Source of the DNA: Dehalococcoidales bacterium | GTDB taxonomy: Bacteria > Chloroflexota > Dehalococcoidia > Dehalococcoidales > UBA2162 | Assembly (NCBI GenBank): GCA_020354275.1 | Contig: CP070645.1 | Location: 449,253-458,712, forward strand | Direction of reading: 5' to 3' | Length of the DNA stretch: 9,460 bases | In this document: positions 6,414 to 9,460 of the stretch, in pieces | Position numbering within the stretch: the first letter of the stretch is position 1 | Layout: each line of letters opens with the position of its first letter | Notes under the pieces: model-generated | The model's database searches: none | What the model saw: the letters and a program-made list of their open reading frames with translations, nothing else | What the model was told of the DNA's origin: nothing | Translations under genes and position numbers: made by a program

Positions 6414-7058
6414 ATGGCGATGAACGAGTTCAAAGAGTTTACAATTGCTATTGTCAGGATGATCCTCGGGATTATCGTGCTGATGGGGGCGCTTATCGTC
6501 ATTGATCTGGTTATGTATATCAGCTATGTAGGTAGTACCACTGCTGAGACCGTTGCCGATGCCTATTACGACGGTTATGAAGACGGTTATGGTGAGATGT
6601 ATGTGGTGGCTTACCAGGAAGCACGCGGTACGGCATATGACAAGGGGTATGACAAATGGTATGAAATCGGAATGGACGGTCTTTCCCAGGCAGGCGATCC
6701 CAAGGTCGAGCTCTATAACCCTACATATACAGAGCTGCAGGAATTCCTGGCTCGTGACCAGACGGATTCTCACCGGTTTATCAGCGGTGAATATGTCTGT
6801 TTTGATTTCGCAGCTGCACTTAATAATAATGCCGAGGCCAGAGGTATCCGGGCAGCCTACGTACGTATCCGTTCCAAGGAGTGGGCACATGCCGTGGTGG
6901 CTTTTGAGACGGTGGATAAGGGGATTATCTTTGTCGAGCCACAATCAGATAAAGAAGTAGACCTGGTGGTCGGTGAGCCCTATCCCTGGCAGCGGTCTGG
7001 TGCCAGGGGAACGGCATATTATAGGGATTCAATAGTGGAAATTCAGATTATCTGGTAA
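6414..7058 (+). CDS. Membrane-anchored transglutaminase-like cysteine protease/transferase
   Basis: The 214-residue product has an N-terminal membrane helix (about 17-38), a period-4 stalk at 50-86 and a transglutaminase-like domain at about 100-214. In the stalk, Gly or Ala is followed by Tyr every four residues (Tyr51, 55, 59, 63, 67, 75, 79 and 83). The domain shows NPTYTELQEFL (102-112), a Cys129 motif EYVCFDFA (126-133), AEARGIRAAYVRI (140-152), His159 in WAHAVVAFE, and Glu175 in FVEPQ at the place of the usual catalytic Asp. This Cys-His-acid order is that of transglutaminase-core proteases and amidases. The substrate is unknown; an envelope protein or peptide is likely given the topology. 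The ATG directly follows the TAG of the upstream paralogue (TAGATG), which implies reinitiation and co-expression. Met3 at 6420 is an alternative start. The fold and triad assignment rest on motif spacing alone. Confidence 0.8.
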   Translation: MAMNEFKEFTIAIVRMILGIIVLMGALIVIDLVMYISYVGSTTAETVADAYYDGYEDGYGEMYVVAYQEARGTAYDKGYDKWYEIGMDGLSQAGDPKVELYNPTYTELQEFLARDQTDSHRFISGEYVCFDFAAALNNNAEARGIRAAYVRIRSKEWAHAVVAFETVDKGIIFVEPQSDKEVDLVVGEPYPWQRSGARGTAYYRDSIVEIQIIW

Positions 7059-7096
7059 TGTTGAGTATGCCTTACCAATATGCAGAGAGACGGTGA
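7058..7096 (+). other. 12-codon micro-ORF bridging to tilS
   Basis: An ATG at 7058 overlaps the TAA of the transglutaminase-like gene (TAATG), opens a frame of 12 codons (MLSMPYQYAERR) and ends with a TGA at 7094-7096 that overlaps the tilS GTG start (GTGA). Such double overlaps can carry ribosomes across by termination-reinitiation. It has no Shine-Dalgarno of its own, and its peptide is not recognisable, so it may be chance. Confidence 0.25.
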
Positions 7097-8538
7097 AAGA
7101 ACAGGGATACCAAGGGCCACTCGAGCTCAGGGTTCGGGACTATATTCGAGAACATAACCTGCTGGCAGGGCAGAAACGGTTACTGGTAGCTGTATCCGGC
7201 GGTCAGGATTCAGCCGCTATGCTCGGTATGCTGGTCAGCCTTCAGGAAGAGCTTGACATAAAGCTGCATATTGCCCATCTCGATCATCAGCTTCGCGGTG
7301 TTGAGTCAGAGAATGATGCTCGCTATGTTTCTCAGCTAGCCAGCCAGCTCGGGGTCCCGGTGACCGTGGAACGATGTGATGTGCTGACTTACCAGAAAAA
7401 GCAGCGTATTTCACTGGAAGAGGCGGCCCGTGAAATGCGGTACAACTTTTTAGCCCTGGTGGCCGGGTCAATCGGGGCTGGTGTGGTGGCGGTTGGTCAC
7501 ACTAAAGATGACAACATTGAGACTATCTTGATGCATCTAATCAGGGGAACGGGGATCCAGGGGCTTCAGGGACTGCAGCCTGTTAGCCGATGGCAGTATT
7601 CAGGTAATGAAATTAAAATTATAAGACCGTTACTCATGGTAACCCGGCAGGAGACGGTTGAATATTGCGGTAGAAAGCATATTATCCCAAGAGTAGATAC
7701 CTCCAACCTGTCATTGTCCCACCTCAGAAACAGGGTCCGTCAGCAGTTGGTACCTCTGCTGGAGAAATACAACTCGCAAATAAACGAAGCATTATTGAGG
7801 ACGGCTCGTATTGCCGGTGATGAGCTGAGTTATCTGGAAGAAGAGATTGCCAAATTGTGGGGCAGCGTCATATACAAGCAGGCAGGTACCATCATTATAA
7901 ACAAGGGGAAATTCCTCGAGTTGCCTTCTGCTCTGCAACGGCAACTGCTGCGTACCGTAATAGAAGAGCTGTTGGGCAGTCTTAAAGATATTGAAACACG
8001 CCACATTGAGGAAATAATGGCTATCCTGAACAAACCGGCAGGCAAGCAGCTCTGTTTGCCCGGAGGACTTGTCCTTATTGTGGAGTATGAGCGATATCTG
8101 ATCGGCCCAGACCCGGCTGCTCTGTGCCCGTTCCCGGTTTTAGAAGGCCATTTTACCCTCAATATCCCCGGTAAAACCCTGTTTCCCGGCTGGTGTGTGG
8201 TGGCTAAATATATCGAACGGGAACAAATGGAAGATAAAGGCGGAAACCTTACCGCTTATCTTGACCGGGATGAAGCCGGTGCTGAATTGACAGTGCGTTG
8301 CCGCCAGCCCGGTGACAGGTTTCAACCGGTGGGGATGAGTCAACTTAAGAAACTGGGGGAGTTCATGATTGACGCCAAGATTCCTCATGCCTGGCGTCAG
8401 CGAATCCCTATCTTATGTTCGCCACAGCATATCCTATGGGTTGTCGGCTGGCGGATTGATGATAGGATTAAGGTTACCGAGAATACCAGACAGGTCCTTT
8501 GTCTGGAGTTTGAGCGTGCCGGCGGTAACCCAAGTTAA
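7093..8538 (+). CDS. tilS: tRNA(Ile)-lysidine synthetase TilS
   Basis: The 481-residue product has the full length of Bacillus-type TilS. This enzyme joins lysine to C34 of the CAU-anticodon tRNA-Ile using ATP, changing both codon recognition and charging; it is essential in bacteria. The N-terminal PP-loop ATP pyrophosphatase domain carries LLVAVSGGQDSAAML (30-44), the HLDHQLRG motif (62-69), GHTKDDNIET (135-144) and DTSNLSLSHLRNRVRQQLVP (202-221), which is typical of TilS. Residues 240-340 are the central substrate-binding region. The C-terminal TilS domain (about 385-470) includes VRCRQPGDRFQPVG (401-414) and the LKKLGEF...RQRIPIL segment (418-441). The start is GTG at 7093; no upstream in-frame ATG, GTG or TTG lies in the 34-bp gap and the Shine-Dalgarno is poor. 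It lies in the same direction as its neighbours and probably shares their transcript. Confidence 0.96.
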   Translation: MKEQGYQGPLELRVRDYIREHNLLAGQKRLLVAVSGGQDSAAMLGMLVSLQEELDIKLHIAHLDHQLRGVESENDARYVSQLASQLGVPVTVERCDVLTYQKKQRISLEEAAREMRYNFLALVAGSIGAGVVAVGHTKDDNIETILMHLIRGTGIQGLQGLQPVSRWQYSGNEIKIIRPLLMVTRQETVEYCGRKHIIPRVDTSNLSLSHLRNRVRQQLVPLLEKYNSQINEALLRTARIAGDELSYLEEEIAKLWGSVIYKQAGTIIINKGKFLELPSALQRQLLRTVIEELLGSLKDIETRHIEEIMAILNKPAGKQLCLPGGLVLIVEYERYLIGPDPAALCPFPVLEGHFTLNIPGKTLFPGWCVVAKYIEREQMEDKGGNLTAYLDRDEAGAELTVRCRQPGDRFQPVGMSQLKKLGEFMIDAKIPHAWRQRIPILCSPQHILWVVGWRIDDRIKVTENTRQVLCLEFERAGGNPS

Positions 8539-8582
8539 AAAAAGGTTTTAACAGCATTCAGGCTGTTATCCATGGTGTAGGT

Positions 8583-9284
8583 ATGCCAAGAGCCATTCTC
8601 TTTGACCTGGATGATACGATTCTGGCCTATGATGCTGTGGCTGATAAATGCTGGCATGATGTTTGCCGCAGGTATGCAGTAAAGGTACCTGGACTTGAAT
8701 CAGATAGACTGCTGGCAGCCATTAATGGGACGCGGGACTGGTACTGGAATGATCCATTGCGTATGGCTCAAGGCCGTCTGGACTTAAATAACGCCCGACG
8801 TGACATAGTATCAAGGGCGTTTTCCAGCCTGGGCATAAACGCTCCTGCATTGGCCAGTGAACTGGCTGATTCCTATTCCGTTGAACGGGAATTAGCAATT
8901 GTGCCTGTTCCTGGAGCTGTAGATATGCTTAACCACTTTCGGAATCATAGCTGCCGGTTGGCTCTGGTCACCAACGGTGCTTCGGATGCTCAACGGCGGA
9001 AGATTGAAAGGTTTGGCTTGGCTTCGCTTTTTGATTATATACTAGTCGAGGGTGAGTTCGGCACCGGAAAGCCCGACCAACGGGTTTTTCGTCAGGCGAT
9101 GGAGCAATTATACGTTGAACCATCCGGGACTTGGATGGTAGGTGATGACCTGGAGATTGATATTGCCGGTGCTCAGGAATTGGGGATCATTAGCATATGG
9201 GTAGACTGGAGAGGCCAAGGTTTACCTGAATCAACCTCCATCCGGTCTGATAGAATAATACGTACTGTTTCCGAACTTGTATAG
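8583..9284 (+). CDS. HAD-superfamily hydrolase, subfamily IA (phosphatase)
   Basis: The 233-residue protein shows all four HAD motifs: I, FDLDDT (7-12) with nucleophile Asp8 and acid/base Asp10; II, TNG at 130-132; III, Lys163 in TGKPD; IV, GDDLEID (187-193). An alpha-helical C1 cap lies between about 15 and 105. This pattern fits subfamily IA phosphatases such as YjjG-type nucleotidases or phosphoglycolate-phosphatase-like enzymes acting on small phosphorylated metabolites in the cytoplasm. The substrate cannot be told from sequence alone. The ATG at 8583 is preceded by an in-frame TAG, and the conserved FDLDDT motif begins six residues later, which fixes the start. The gene lies 44 bp after tilS and is likely the last gene of the transcript, since a new promoter follows. 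Confidence 0.92.
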   Translation: MPRAILFDLDDTILAYDAVADKCWHDVCRRYAVKVPGLESDRLLAAINGTRDWYWNDPLRMAQGRLDLNNARRDIVSRAFSSLGINAPALASELADSYSVERELAIVPVPGAVDMLNHFRNHSCRLALVTNGASDAQRRKIERFGLASLFDYILVEGEFGTGKPDQRVFRQAMEQLYVEPSGTWMVGDDLEIDIAGAQELGIISIWVDWRGQGLPESTSIRSDRIIRTVSELV

Positions 9285-9343
9285 TCAATGACCTGGTATC
9301 GGTTTTAAAGTATATGTCATACACTTTTTGTCAGTTTCATCGC

Positions 9344-9372
9344 TTGGCAAAGAGGGTAAAATCTGTTACACT
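9344..9372 (+). promoter_or_regulatory. Sigma70-type promoter of the right-edge gene
   Basis: TTGGCA (9344-9349, five of six bases) and TACACT (9367-9372, four of six bases) are separated by exactly 17 bp. A TGT extended -10 precedes the second box. Transcription would begin near 9379, about 30 nt before the ATG at 9409. It marks the start of a new transcription unit after the HAD gene. Confidence 0.6.
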
Positions 9373-9408
9373 AGGTCATCAAATTCTACTACAGGAGGAA
9401 TGGCTTAG

Positions 9409-9460
9409 ATGACTGAGCGGGAGATAATTGACGGTGCCAGGAGTGAGGGGCGAAACCTGC
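9409..9460 (+). CDS. Start of a protein, possibly ADP-forming acyl-CoA ligase ATP-grasp subunit (cut by right edge)
   Basis: A strong Shine-Dalgarno (AGGAGG, 9393-9398) lies 10 nt upstream of the ATG at 9409. The ATG at 9400 stops after two codons, so 9409 is the start. Only 17 codons are visible: MTEREIIDGARSEGRNL. The pattern I-I-x-x-A-R-x-E-G-R resembles the N-terminus of ATP-grasp subunits of ADP-forming acetyl/acyl-CoA synthetases, where a conserved Glu-containing helix follows. This call rests on very few residues and is tentative; that a gene starts here is well supported. Confidence 0.5.
   Translation, partial: MTEREIIDGARSEGRNL

Noticed and set aside
6399..6944. 181-residue minus-strand open frame
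   Set aside because: It is antisense to the transglutaminase-like gene, whose motifs (Cys129, His159) and paralogy establish the plus-strand reading; no motif seen on the minus strand.
8549..8568. TAACAGC/GCTGTTA hairpin after tilS as a terminator
   Set aside because: No U-run follows on the plus strand; the run of A lies before the stem. On the minus strand a T-run follows only after a 5-nt gap and no minus-strand gene ends there.
1..9460. CRISPR array, tRNA, insertion sequence or phage genes
   Set aside because: No regularly spaced direct repeats, no tRNA-like cloverleaf, and no transposase, integrase or phage structural motifs were found; long similarity within the window is explained by the CNNM duplication.

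Overview
The window reads as a piece of a bacterial chromosome at roughly even GC. It carries housekeeping genes (tsaD, tilS, a HAD phosphatase, a DUF2344 radical-SAM-linked protein and two CNNM/CorB transporters) beside lineage-type secreted or membrane-anchored proteins. The secreted IPT/TIG-like repeat protein, the membrane-anchored transglutaminase-like pair and the start of what may be an ADP-forming acyl-CoA ligase would fit an uncultured Chloroflexota (Dehalococcoidia-like) genome. That assignment comes from gene content alone and is tentative. Promoters have sigma70-type -35/-10 elements, often with an extended TGn -10.

Left part, minus strand (1-2349): a long secreted protein built of about 85-90-residue beta-sandwich-like repeats starts at 1177 and runs off the left edge. 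Upstream of it on the same strand is tsaD (1360-2349), the catalytic subunit for t6A tRNA modification. The 2350-2478 gap holds two divergent promoters, one for tsaD, apparently giving a nearly leaderless mRNA, and a strong one for the plus-strand genes.

Middle and right part, plus strand (2479-9284): two tandem CNNM/CorB-type transporters (TTG start at 2479; ATG at 3816) are followed by a DUF2344 gene overlapping the second one by 26 nt. After a 110-bp gap with a hairpin come two abutting genes for small single-pass membrane proteins. Each has a period-4 Gly/Ala(-Tyr) stalk and a C-terminal transglutaminase-like domain, and the first has lost the catalytic Cys segment. Then follow tilS (tRNA-Ile lysidine synthetase, GTG start) and a HAD hydrolase. 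A new promoter at 9344-9372 drives a gene that starts at 9409 and is cut by the right edge.

All plus-strand genes from 2479 to 9284 are closely spaced and could be one long operon or two, with a possible break at 5719-5828. Two tRNA-modification enzymes acting at or next to the anticodon (TsaD for t6A37, TilS for lysidine34) lie within about 5 kb. The strongest candidate for something undescribed is the membrane-anchored transglutaminase-like pair, an apparently intact enzyme with an apparently inactive partner. No tRNA, rRNA, CRISPR array, insertion sequence or attachment site was seen.
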